A DNA stretch of 23,129 nt, taken from contig JFHB01000326.1 of assembly GCA_000729835.1 (NCBI GenBank), positions 1 through 23,129 of the forward strand, read 5' to 3'. The position numbers and the translations under genes are program-made. Of this stretch, positions 1 through 10,737 are shown one piece after another (within the stretch, counting starts at the first letter, position 1; each line of letters opens with the position of its first letter). The notes under the pieces were generated by a model that did no database searches, was not told the DNA's origin, and was given only the letters and a program-made list of their open reading frames with translations. This DNA comes from Atkinsonella hypoxylon. Taxonomy: Eukaryota; Ascomycota; Sordariomycetes; Hypocreales; Clavicipitaceae.

Positions 1-600
1 AAATAGATAATAGTTATATAACTATATTTAGTCTTAAAGACTTTAATGTTTTCTATAATTTTATTAGCTACTTTATTAACTTAAGCGTTAAAGCCTTTAC
101 TTAATTTAGTATTAAAAATTAAAGAATTAGTTTCTATCTTTTTTACTTTTCTATTATAATAAAAGTTAAAGGTATTTATATTACTATTTAGATTAAATAG
201 TTAAAAAGCTTTAATAGTAGCTTTTCTTATTAGTTTAAACATTAAACTAAAAATACTATTAACTAGAGTTATACTATAACTATATTCTCTTTAAAACTAT
301 TATTCTTCTTTTAGTTAAGTAATTTTAATATTACTCTCTTTTAATACTTTAAGGAGTTTCTTTATATATTTTAAGTCTTTACTTATAGCTTTAGGTTAAT
401 CTTCTTTTAATTTAAGCTTATTAAGATTATCTTTTAACTTAAATAATATTAAGTTAAGGTTTTTTTCTAAGTTAAGCCTAAGTTCTTTAGAACTATCTTT
501 TTAAACTTTTAGCTCTTTTATCTTAAAGCTTATTAAGTATATAGTTCTTTTTATAATTATATATATAAATCTATATAATTCTTTTTTTTATTAAAATAGC
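1..600 (-). pseudogene. gag-like remnant of a Ty3/gypsy element (family C), coiled coil then capsid-like start
   Basis: Read on the minus strand, one frame stays mostly open from about 600 to the window edge, broken by scattered TAA/TAG. The first part (roughly 545-330) is a Lys/Leu/Glu-rich heptad-like stretch with phrases such as KELRLNLEKNLN and KYIKKLLKVLKES, as expected of a coiled coil. After it comes a segment with TFNFYYNRKVKKIETNS, which resembles the start of the capsid domain in fungal gypsy Gag proteins of the type 'D-x-F-x-x-W-x-x-x-x-x-x-K'. It does not resemble the gag regions of families A or B in this window, so I treat it as a third family. It continues past position 1. The call rests on pattern alone; a host coiled-coil pseudogene is not excluded. 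Confidence 0.45.
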
Positions 601-867
601 TAATATAGATAAAATAAAGAGTAAAAGTCTATATTTCTTTATTGCTTAAGTAGTAAATAAAAACAGCAATCTTAAAGTAATATTATAGCTATAGAGTAAA
701 GATTAAATAGTCTTATTAAGCTCTATTAATAAAGACTTTAAGATAAAGAGAAAAGAAGAAAAAAGGAGATAAAGCCTCTATAAGCACTAGAGAGCTATAA
801 GATTAACGGATCCTAGTGGAGTTAACAACCTATAGTAGGGTTATATCTAGTGCATTTAATAGTCTAA
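601..867. other. unassigned junction region, no gene seen
   Basis: This lies between the minus-strand family C gag remnant and the plus-strand family A integrase. The first 180 bases are extremely AT-rich. From about 780 the composition becomes more mixed and CpG, CpA and TpG reappear, so RIP damage is lighter. It may hold the leader or LTR of the family C element, since it lies upstream of its gag on that strand, but there is no second copy in the window with which to define ends. Confidence 0.4.
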
Positions 868-1668
868 TGTTATTCTACAACAGTCTAAGGTTTTACTGAA
901 GGAGACTTAAGGTCCTGCTAGCAATAACAACGAGGCATTGTGCAGAGGGATCGTGACCGTTACAAGGAATAAACTGTAATATCTAGACCTTTATAAAGAA
1001 CTGTCCTAACTGCAACTGCAATAAGCTTTACTACAATAAGACTCGAGACTTATTACACCCTTTACTAGTACTAAATAAAGTATAGAAGTAGGTAGTTGTT
1101 AATAGTAAAGATATACCTCTAGATAAATTTAGCTATAACTATATCTAGGTATTTATTTGCAAATTTAGTTGCCTAATAGCTACTCTTTTAGGCTATAAAA
1201 CAAATACAGCAGAAAAGATTGCACAATAGTATTATTAATATATATACTATTTCCTTAGTTTGCCTAGTATTTAGATTAGCAATAATACTAGCCCTTTTAT
1301 ATTAGAATTCCTAGAAACAATTAATAAGCTAACTAGTATAAAACATTATTATAGGAGTTCTTTACACCTATAAACCTAGAGAGCTATAGAAATTATAAAT
1401 TAGGAATTAGATTAAAAGCTAAGATTCTATATTAATTAATATTAAAAGCAGTAAAGTATTTACCTTTCTGCTTTAGACTTTATATATAATATCTTATAGT
1501 ACTTATTATTAAATATATATTCTCTTTAGGTATTATTAAGTTAACTACTATAAAATCTATTAGCATTAAATAATAAACTATTTAATCTTATTAATTTAGA
1601 AAAAGTATAAGCTGCTTAAAATATTATTATATAAATAAAGGAGGTATAAGACCTTATGCAGTAAAATT
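868..1668 (+). pseudogene. Ty3/gypsy integrase fragment (family A pol)
   Basis: Integrase inserts element cDNA into the genome. In one plus-strand frame I see the zinc-binding half NCPNC at 999-1013, then a linker reading LLHPLLVLNKV, which matches the common gypsy 'GLLQPLP-x-P' linker. The catalytic core follows: LDKFSYNYI around 1120, TAEKIAQ around 1208, a degraded second catalytic-Asp block reading PSIxISNNTSPF at about 1263 (family form 'ISDRGPQF'), a degraded 'YHPQTDGxTE' reading HLxTxRAIEII near 1370, and RFYIN and ALDFIYN beyond it. The N-terminal part (868-990) probably changes frame once. RT and RNase H, which should precede integrase, are absent upstream, so the fragment is 5' truncated. 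Many TAA/TAG stops make it non-functional. Confidence 0.72.
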
Positions 1669-2040
1669 GTTATAGACTTGAGCCTTAGGCTTAGGTCTTT
1701 CAGTAGAGGGAGGACGGCAGAAGAGGGACAGAGATCTATATAGGTAAAGGGATAAGAGTAAGCTGTATTTATCTAGAGGTTAGCTAGACTTTACTAGGCC
1801 CTAGAGAGAGAACCTTAGCTATAAAGTATATACTAAAGGGAGCTCCTAAGAGGATAAACCTACCCTTAAATATATAGTATAGAGGTATAAAGAGGCTTCT
1901 AGTTTCTTCTCTCTTTCTTCTTTTCTCTCTATAATTATAGTTCTTATTATAGACGCTAGTTAGCAGCAGCTACTAGGTTAGTTTATTATATACTATAATT
2001 ATTCTATAGATAGAACACTAATAAGAACAATATTATTTAG
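1669..2040 (+). repeat. probable LTR of family A, between integrase and gag (ends not defined)
   Basis: The segment is more mixed in composition than its flanks and has no readable frame. It starts near a TGTTATAG, holds TATAAA-like motifs (1820-1825 and again near 1870) and then a long pyrimidine run around 1900-1935, as in the U5 end of many LTRs. Its position directly after integrase and directly before gag, all on the plus strand, is where an LTR should be. There is no second copy in the window, so the ends are guesses. Confidence 0.4.
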
Positions 2041-2239
2041 TTATAGTAATAAAGGCCTAGCTAGTTAGCTTAAGCACTCTTTTAACCTCTATAGAGAGGT
2101 AGAGAAAAATACAGTAGAAATTAGCTAAAAAGCAGCAGAAATTGTAGTACTTTATAAATTAGTTAAGAGCTAATCTTTATAAATAAAGGAACTATAACGC
2201 TTTATAATAGACTATATATAGAAAGAGAAGTAGCTTTAA

Positions 2240-3280
2240 GCTGCAGTAAGCTAGTAGCTAGAGGAACCTAAATAGAAGCCTTTATCTATAGTAAACCCTT
2301 ATAATAGAAATAAATAGAGCTTTTAGGCCTAGTAAATAGTAATTACCTAAAAGCTTTAGGCTAATAGCGCCTTTATAGGCACAATATAGAACTAATAGTA
2401 CTACCTATACTAAAGCTTATTACTTAAGGTTTAGTAAAGAGTAGCTGCCTATTATAAAGTAGGTAAAGTAAGGGAATATAATATATAAGGGTTTCTTAAT
2501 TACTTAGAATTAATCTTTATAGATTCTTACTAATAGAACTAAGCTTTAATTAAGCTTAATTAGCTTTAATAGTGTAATAATAAGTAGTTTATAGAATTCT
2601 ATATTTATTTTAAGGAGAAAATTACGCTAGTAAAAAGAGCTAACTAGAATAATAGTATAAAGTTAGCTAAGTTATAAATAGCGCTTAATAAAGAAATAAG
2701 GGATTATAGTATAAAGAGAGATATTCTCTATTATAACTACCTTTAGGCAGTAAAGCGCTACTGCAGTATTACACTAAACCTTAAGTTATATTGCATTAAG
2801 GAATAACACTAGCTAAAATATAGCCTTAGCTCTTAAGAGCTCTAGAATAGTAATACTAAAATAACTAAAGTTAATACTGTAAAAACCTAATAGAGATAGA
2901 AAAGGAGCGCAAAAAAATCTAGAGTAAAACAACTAAATAAAGATACTTTATAAATAAAGTAGATATTTAAGGCTAAACTTAAAAAACACTACTAAAAGAG
3001 ATAATACCTTTAGTGTAAGTTATTTTAACACTATATTTAAGGATGTAAATAGTAACTAGTAAAATATAAGCTAGAGTTAACTAGTATATAGGTAGCAGCA
3101 ACAAATAATATATAGAAAAAAGACTTTAATAAGTTAAAAAAAGGCTTACCTCTAGCCTTAAGCTTAGTATAGAGGTAAAGGCAATATAAATAACGCAATA
3201 ACCTCTACTTAGTAAGCAGCTAGAAGAAGAATATAGAGAGATAACTAAGAAAATAGATATATTACTATTCTTTATCTCTA
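2240..3280 (+). pseudogene. Ty3/gypsy gag with CCHC zinc knuckle (family A)
   Basis: Gag forms the virus-like particle and binds element RNA. The frame reads VNPYNxNKxSFRAW at about 2290-2335, then KVREYNIxGFLNYLELIF at about 2465-2520, FIEFYIYFKEKITL at 2588-2629, and ALNKEIRDYSIKRDILYY towards 2740. These are the conserved blocks of the retrotransposon gag (capsid) domain. At 3005-3046, in the same frame, lies a C-x2-C-x4-H-x4-C knuckle whose first Cys codon is now TAC (Tyr), the expected RIP product of TGC. Stops are mostly TAG/TAA at positions that would be Gln or Trp. The true start is not identifiable; I begin at the first recognisable block. The protease follows in another frame. Confidence 0.75.
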
Positions 3281-3289
3281 TACTCTTTA

Positions 3290-3410
3290 ACTAACTGTTG
3301 TTCTATAATATATAGATAAATAGTAGGTGTAACTACTTTACTGCAATAAGTAAGAGTTTAGTGTAACGCCTTAGCCTAAAGTAGGTTCTATTGCTATATA
3401 AGAGGATAGT
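3290..3410 (+). pseudogene. retropepsin-like protease start (family A), cut off by a family B LTR
   Basis: The frame reads INSRCNYFTAISKSLV, matching the flap-proximal start of gypsy proteases where the active site is D-S/T-G. Here the Asp codon is AAT and the Gly codon is AGG (3319-3327), both G-to-A changes, so the active site is destroyed. The frame differs by one position from the gag frame, which may be natural frameshifting or an indel. It stops abruptly at 3410/3411 where the family B LTR begins, so the rest of this pol should lie beyond the right side of the window if the insertion model is right. Confidence 0.6.
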
Positions 3411-3653
3411 TGTTACGGGGGGATCTGACGTGGGTTTGTCGGAAGTGACGATAGGTTGTTAGATTTAATAGGTTATGCAATAAATCGTAAGAGAAGTCGT
3501 AAGAGCTTCTGTAAGAAGCATCTAGAAATAGTGTTCTAGTGAATAATTGTTAATTGTTTAATTTAACTACTTAAGTGTTGCTTCTAACTACTTATATATA
3601 ATTGCAGTTACATGCACTAGTAACCTGTAGGTCTATAGAATTATTCTGTAATA
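3411..3653 (-). repeat. family B LTR, 3' LTR of copy B-a
   Basis: The 243-bp unit is bounded by TGTTACGG at 3411 and a decayed CTGTAATA (from CCGTAACA) at 3653. It matches 4858-5100 and the reverse complement of 18577-18819, all 243 bp. Its left edge interrupts the family A protease. Confidence 0.85.
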
Positions 3654-4857
3654 AGTGCTGCCTCTACAAAAAAGATTAGCTGTTCTAGCTGTTCTAAAAA
3701 TTAATTATTAGTTATTAGAAGGTATATTAGATTAAACTAAATAACTTATTAATCTAGCTGTTATAAAAGGCGCAGAAAGGTAGTTATTATTTTATTGTGT
3801 AAGTATATATTGTTGTTATTGTAGTGCAATCTATAGTGTAGATTGCTATATTTATATATTTTTCTGTGCACTTATAATGCCTAAATTACACTTATAATCT
3901 AATAACTATTAAATCTATATATTAAATTAATAGATTTCCTTAAACCTAATAGAGCGTTAAAGCTTATTCTATATTCTATATATAAGTAAAGTTGCGCAAA
4001 ATTATTTTAGATAATATTAAATCCTATAAATTAATCTTATATAATAAAGCTAATTTATTAAATCTATATAGTACATTCTTTATATAAGATTATTCTATAC
4101 AGTGTTAAAAGCATTAAAAATTAATCTATATTAAAGTAAATTTTCTGTTAAATCCCTTTAGTGTATTTCTCTATATATATATAGCTTATTTTAATCCTTA
4201 GGTATTAGTAATAGCAGCAAATTGTTAGTTAGTTATAGTAAGCTGTTAGTTCTCTCTAGAAAGTAAAGCTAGAGAACGTTCCTAGCAGCTTTAAGGAGGG
4301 TTTTGCCTAGAAGGCACTAGTCTTACGCTTAATAGGTGTTTCTACTAGTTTACCTATAGCTAGCCTCTTAGTTAGCGTTTTTACCTTAGTTAATGTTAGC
4401 TTTACTGTAGAAGGTATCTTTTGTAGAATTAATAGAGAGAAATACATTAAAGATAGGTTAATTAAAATAAACTAAGCACTTCTTCTACATTAAATAGTGC
4501 TAAATCTATTACTAAAGAGGCCTTATGCAGTAATAGGCTAGTTAGCTAAGCGTTCTAAGAAGTTTGCGTAAATACAGTTAATTTTATATTATAGGCGTCT
4601 ACTTTCTACCTATAGTATATTAATATTACTAGCAACCTTTAGTAAGGTTTTATTTTTATTAATAACGTTATTAACACCTTTATTAAATTAACTTATACTA
4701 TTTAGTTAGTTATATATACTATAGATAGCAGTCTATAATTCGTTAAACTACTTATTAAATAGACCTTCTTTAGCCTCTATTTTAACCTAGTTAATCTTTT
4801 TATTTAACTTATTAATTTTAGTAATATAGAGGTTAAGTTGCTTCTATATAGCGTTAC
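3411..4857 (-). mobile_element. 3' remnant of family B chromovirus copy B-a (LTR plus 1.2 kb of internal sequence)
   Basis: This 1,447-bp block matches 4858-6304 end to end: 243 bp of LTR, then 1,204 bp of the 3' internal region, including the C-terminal part of the extra ORF. Differences between the two blocks are nearly all C/T or G/A in both directions, so each copy took RIP damage separately. The block stops in the middle of the extra ORF exactly where the next family B LTR starts. The simplest reading is that B-b inserted into B-a in the same orientation. A tandem duplication of the 3' end or LTR-LTR recombination followed by deletion would look the same inside this window. Confidence 0.7.
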
Positions 4858-5100
4858 TGTTACGGTGGGATCTAACGTGGGTTTGTCGGAAGTAACGATA
4901 GGTTGTTGGATTCAACAGGTTATGCAATAAATCGTAAGAGGAGTTGTAAGAGCTTCTATAAGGAGCATCTAGAAATAGTGTTCTAGTGAATAATTGTTAA
5001 TTGTTTAATCTAACTACTTAAGTGTTGCTTCTAACTACTTATATATAATTGCAGTTATATACACTAGTGACCTATAGGTCTATAGGATTATTCTGTAATT
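4858..5100 (-). repeat. family B LTR, 3' LTR of copy B-b
   Basis: Same 243-bp LTR as at 3411. The outer edge TGTTACGG abuts the truncated extra ORF of B-a. The inner side continues into the 3' untranslated region of B-b. Confidence 0.85.
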
Positions 5101-5674
5101 AGTGCTGTCTCTACAAAAAAGATTAGCTGTTTTAGCTGTTCTAAAAATTAATTGTTAGTTATTAGAAGGTATATTAAATTAAACTAAATAACTTATTAAT
5201 CTAGCTATTATAAAAGGCACAAAAAGGTAGTTATTGTTTTATTGCGTAAGTATATATTATTGTTGTTATAGTGCAATCTATAGCGTAGGTTGCTATATTT
5301 ATATATTTTTCTGTGCACTTATAATGCCTAAATTACACTTATAATCTAGTAACTATTAAATCTATATATTAAATTAATAGATTTCCTTAAACCTAATAAA
5401 GCATTAAAGCTTATTCTATATTCTATATATAAGTGAAGTTGCGTAAAATTATCTTAGATAATGTTAAATCCTATAAATTAATCTTATATAATAAAGCTAA
5501 TTTATTAAATCTATATAGTACATTCTTTATATAAGATTATTCTATATAGTATTAAAAGCATTAAAATTAATCTATATTAAAGTAAATTTTCTATTAGATC
5601 CCTTTAGTATATTTCTTTATATATATATAGCCTATTTTAATCCTTAGGTATTAGTAATAGCAGTAAATTGTTAA
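5101..5674 (-). other. 3' untranslated region of family B copy B-b
   Basis: The region lies between the end of the extra ORF and the 3' LTR. It is AT-rich with no readable frame. Next to the LTR, the minus strand carries a purine-leaning GTAGAGACAG that could be the polypurine tract. The same stretch is repeated at 3654-4229 in copy B-a. Confidence 0.5.
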
Positions 5675-7400
5675 TTAGTTATAGTAAGCTATTAGTTCTC
5701 TCTAGAAAGTAAAGCTAAAGGACGTTTCTAGTAGCTTTAGGGAGGGTTTTACCTAGAAAGCACTAGTTTTACACTTAATAGGTATTTCTACTAGTTTACC
5801 TACAGCTAGCCTTTTAGTTAGCGTTTTTACCTTAGTTAGTATTAGCTTTACTATAGAAGGTATCTTTTATAGAATTAATAGAGAGAAATATATTAAAGAT
5901 AGATTAATTAAAACAAACTAAGCACTTCTTCTATATTAAATAGTGCTAAATCTATTACTAAAGAGGCTTTATACAGCAATAGGCTAGTTAGCTAAGCGTT
6001 CTAAGAAGTCTATATAAATATAGTTAATTTTATATTATAAACGTTTACTTTCTACCTATAGTGTATTAATATTGCTAGTAACCTTTAGTAAGGTTTTGTT
6101 TTTATTAATAATATTATTAATACCTTTATTAAATTAACTTATACTATTTAGTTAGTTATATATACTATAGATAGCAGTCTATAATTTATTAAACTACTTA
6201 TTAAATAGACCTCCTTTAGCCTCTATTCTAACCTAGTTAATTTTTTTATTTAACTTATTAATTTTAGTAATATAGAGGTTAAGTTGCTTCTATATAGCGT
6301 TACTACCTATAGAAGTGTCCTTAAGGTAGGCTTTAATTATTTCTTTAGCGTTAGATTTATACTTCTTCTAAAGGAGACTATTACGCTAGCTCTAGAATTG
6401 CACTTTAGCTAATAGAATAAAGAGTAAGTCTATATAGCTAATACTAGCTAAGGCATCTGCAATAGTGCTATTAATTCTGCTAAATTTATTAAAGAAGTAA
6501 ATAGTAAGCAACGCTACCTATAATAGTAAACTAATAGATAAATCTATAGTAATAGTTTCTTTACCTCTTTTTACTATATTACTACTGTAGTATATAGTAG
6601 CTGCTGCTTTTGCCTATATTTTACCTCTTCTAGCTACTTTAGCGTTACCTATAGATGCCTTAGCATCTTTACCTTTATATTGCTAGTTCTAGCGCTTTAC
6701 TTTACAGTTATTATAAATCCTAAAGATATATATTACTGTATTCTACTAAAGTAAGTAATATATATTGTCTTTAAAGACCTTAATACTAGTTTTATTTATA
6801 GTGCTACCTTTAAGGGCAAATTTATAGGTATAAGTATAAATAGCATTTTCTATATTCTATACTTTTTCTTTAGCTCTATTAGTGTAGCAATACTAACTAT
6901 AGTCTTCTATAATAGGCTCTATATTAGTAATATTAATATTATCTTTAATTTCTATAGAAATAGTGCTAAAGATAAACTTATTAACTTTTAGGGTGCCCTT
7001 AGCACTTTTAAGCCTACTAAAAGTGCTATATAGGCAGTAAAAATTAAGTAATATAAAATAAGTTTTAATATTATTTAGCTCTATAGCTACTATATTACCT
7101 TTATAGTTATATTCTTACTCCTTAAACTTAAAACCTTTACTCTTAGCGTTAGAACTATTATTATAATTAATATATATATTAGAAGCAATATATTCTTCCT
7201 TAGGTTTAAATAATAGTAGTATTATAGCTTAAGCGTAGTTACTGTTATTATTCTCTTCTTAGAATAAGCTATTTAGGTTTACTAAAATTAATAATTTTAA
7301 ACTATTAAAAGAAAAGAATAATAATAGTAGATTTTCTACAAAAGGAATAGAAGAGGCTAGAAGTAGCTCTATAGAGGCTAGCTAGTTCTATAGGCTATAA
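5675..7400 (-). pseudogene. unrecognised extra ORF downstream of pol in family B
   Basis: One minus-strand frame can be read for about 575 codons with only TAG/TAA interruptions and no evident frameshift. It is separated from the end of pol by about 450 bp, though it happens to be in the same phase. Visible features: a hydrophobic Leu/Phe-rich start (LLLLFFSF near 7345), a middle with YCYTNRAKEKVxNIENAIY around 6885-6830, a basic stretch (KGKDAKASIGNAKVARRGK near 6670-6615), and a C-terminal half rich in Lys/Asn/Leu heptads (LYITKINKLNKKIN around 6270), probably coiled coil. I do not recognise a family. It lacks RT, integrase or protease motifs and lacks an obvious envelope layout. The C-terminal part recurs in B-a (up to 4857). 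An accessory ORF after pol is unusual for chromoviruses; it could also be captured host sequence. Confidence 0.5.
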
Positions 7401-7849
7401 AAGTTTACTTTATAGGTAGTTTATTGCTTTTAGTATAGTATTTTAGTGTTTAACTATTAGAAGTAGCTAAATAATAGCCTAAAGGGATAGAAAAAGTAGT
7501 AGCTGTAATAGTATTAATAAATTTATAAGATTTTATAATATATAAAGGTATAAGGAAAAGGTTATATAGTAAAAAGCGTAAAAATTTATAAAAGTAAAGG
7601 TAAATTTATAGGAAAAGTAGGTTAAAACAATAGTATATAGATTTATAGGTGTTTTCTTCCTAATCTCTTACTATTCTATAATATAGGTTAATTTTAATAG
7701 TTCTAATAATAATAAATAAGGATATAAGGAAAAAGATACTAAGGGATTTAAACAATCTATTGTATAATAAAGGAAATTAAGACTTATAAGGAAAAGAGTT
7801 AGTAGTAAGCTTCTACTAGCTAATTTAGGGCTTTTTAGTAGACTATATT
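7401..7849. other. gap between pol and the extra ORF of family B, no gene seen
   Basis: Very AT-rich sequence with dense stops in all frames. Short AAGGAAAAG-type runs recur (near 7553, 7610, 7728, 7790) but form no regular repeat. Its length and position would allow it to hold a promoter or processing signal for the extra ORF, but nothing in the sequence shows one. Confidence 0.4.
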
Positions 7850-7894
7850 ACTCTTTTAATAATACTAATACTCTTTTTCCTAATTTATAGGGTA

Positions 7895-8080
7895 TTTCTA
7901 TAGATATTTATTTATAATTTTAAAAGTATTAACTTTAAGCTTATCTTTAGTAATCTATTAGTTATCTTTAGTAGAGAACTCTTTCTATTATATAAGGAAT
8001 TCTAGATATAGCTTACTTAATCTACTATAGAAACGCTAGATTTAATAGGCATAAATTCGCTTAATTTCCTAATAGTTCTC
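7895..8080 (-). other. chromodomain at the C-terminus of family B integrase
   Basis: In the pol frame the sequence reads ENYxEIKRIYAY, then RFYSRLSKLYLEFL, then KEFSTKDN and FKIINKYL. This follows the chromodomain pattern 'YEVERIL-x-RRxRGRxxxYLVKWxGY-x-E-x-W-x-x-x-x-L' found at the end of chromovirus integrases, with the Trp/Gly codons mutated. In the family this domain steers integration towards methylated-histone heterochromatin, which fits the nested setting. Recognition is from spacing and partial identity only. Confidence 0.65.
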
Positions 8081-10737
8081 TATACTAAACCTTTCTATTG
8101 CAATTAGCAGTAGTAGTTACTCTTTTTAGTTAAAAGGGTTTTTATTTTATTTTAGCTTTTAAAGGTAAGCTACTAATACTACTAAGTATATATATAAATC
8201 TAGTAGGAAATTTAGGCAAAACAACAATAGGCTTACTTTTATAAGAACCTTATATAGCTTTACCTATTAAGAAGACTATTTCTTTTTTAGCTTTCCTAGA
8301 AGTATATATCCTTAGTGTAATTATAGGTAGACTATATTCTTTACTTTAATATTAATAAGCTTATACTAGGCGTTATATTTAATCTTACTTAAGGCATTTA
8401 CTATACTAATAGCTGTTTCTACCTCTTACTAGTATAGCTTCTAAAGTATAGCTATATTGCTTATATTTATTCTATTGCTAGAAACGTTATTTAATTAGAT
8501 TAAATTAACAATAGTAGCTAGTTAGAAACTATATATAAGTTTATTAAGGGAAATTCTTATACTAGCTACTACTATATTATTAAGTTAGTGCTATAGTGCT
8601 AGAAGTATTACAGTCTATAGTGTATTTAGATTTATAACTGTATAGTATTAAATAGTAATAATAACTGTTTAATTCTTCTGTTTAGCTGTTCTATCTATCT
8701 ATAGGTAGTAAGCTATAGCTATAAGTAATTTACTTCTAATTTAGGTAAATATACTTCTTTAAATATTAGAAATAAACTTTAGATCTTAGTTACTTATAAT
8801 CTACTTAGGAAGGCCTTAGTTTAATAAATATAGTATCTATAAGAGCAGTTCTACCTAAATTTCTACTATATATATTATATACTTAGGTATAAAGATTATT
8901 TACTTACTAAATAGGTAATTTACTAAATATAGTAAGTTATAGAAGCTATATTTATCTTTTTACTATAGAGTGTTTATTAAGCTAACTTTAGGTATATTAG
9001 TAATAAAATTAAGCAAAATTATATAGAAGGGAGTTAGAACTAACTTTAACAACCTTAATTTCTCTAGTAGTTTACTGCAGTTAATTACATTTTCTTTATA
9101 GGTACAGCAGTAAGCAATATAGGTTTAAATCTACTTATATATCTACAGAAAGTAAACTACCTATAATTCTACTGCTATTCTATAGGCGCTAAAATAGTTT
9201 TAATTATTATAGACTGTTTTAAGGATAAATTCTACAACCTTTATAGGTATATATAGTTAGAATAGGCCTTTTCTATTATAATAGTATAAAAGTCTGTTGT
9301 TTTATAAGGTCTATTTATACAGTAGAATCCTTAGTCTTTATTATTAATTTTACTAATTCTACTTTTTATAAAAGTCCTTAATACCTTCTATAATTCTACT
9401 AAGCTTTAGATTAAAACTATAGCCTTAAATAATTTTCTCTTTTAAACCTTTATCTAATACTACTATAGCGCTATATTCTTTAGCAAAAAATATACTTATA
9501 TTAAGCTTATTAAATTTACTGTTATAAGCCTTCTCTTAGTATAAAACTATAACTAGTAACCTAGAGAGCGTATTTAGCACTATATTTAGCACTTTTAGTA
9601 TATAGAAGACTCTTAGGTTAAATTGCAATAAATAATTAGCTACTTTAGCTAATTTTAGGTTAGCTTTATCTAAATCTATTATAGTAAGTAAGGTATATTT
9701 AATAATCCCTTTTGCTAGTAAGTAGTCTATAATAATATTAATAGTGTAGTAGTTAGATTAAACTATTTTCTATAGCTTTTAAACACTTTATATAATTGCA
9801 GCTACCTCTGCCTTAGTTAATCTATAATGTTTCTTTAGGTTAAAAGTGTATCTTAAGAGAAAAAGAATTAGCTATAGCTAGTTACTTTTAATGTTTTTAC
9901 TAGGTATACTATAACTATTCTATTTACCTATAAGCTAGAAGATAAAAAGCCTAAATCTTTCCTTATAAGCGTTAACTTTAAAGAATAAATACTTACTAGA
10001 GTTATAGTACTATAGAATAGTGTTTTTATTAAGGTATACTTTTACCTCTTTAAATACCTTTTCTTTCTTAGGTTTTAGTAAAAATATTACTTCTTAAGCT
10101 TTCTTTTAGTGTATTAGTTTAGGTAAACTATTAGCTAAGCTTTTTTTATAAAGCTTTTACAGTAAAGTAGTCTTTTGTTTCTATAGTAAGTAAATTTATA
10201 TATTAAACTATAGAATACTCTTCTATAAAAAGCTAGCTATATTAATAAAGGTCTTTAGATTTATAAGATCTACTAGAAACTTAAGTTTTTAAAAAGCTTT
10301 TAGCCTATTATTTATATTAATAATTCTATTGCTATTAACAATAAAACTTAACAGCTAGATAGCTAAGTAGCTTATAAATAACTTCTTTATAGCTATTATT
10401 AACTTATTTTTCTCTAGAATTAATAAGACTATATTAAGGTATATAAGGTAGTTCTTAGTAGAGTTAAAGAATACAATAATATCGTTAATATAGATTTATA
10501 TAAAATATTAATGTTTTTAAAATAATTAGTCTATATACTGTTAAGCAAAAGCTAATATATTCTTAAAGCCTATAAGCGCTACATTTAATGCTTTTAATCC
10601 TTATTTTAATATTACTACTATATAAGATTAGTGTTCTTATCTTATAGAAAGCTAGTAGAAAAACCCTAATATATTAAAGAGTAAAAATATCTTCTTACTA
10701 TATATATTTGCTATAATGTTTAATTAATCTAGTAGAG

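Noticed and set aside
975..1057. An 83-bp segment bounded by TGTAATA and TATTACA, looking like a tiny LTR
   Set aside because: It lies inside the family A integrase frame, covering the NCPNC zinc motif and the LLHPL linker, and has no second copy in the window.
3411..6304. A simple tandem duplication of host DNA or a 1.4-kb LTR
   Set aside because: The LTR is independently defined as 243 bp by the copy at 18577-18819, which is followed by unrelated leader sequence. The rest of the unit is family B internal sequence, so insertion of one copy in another is simpler.
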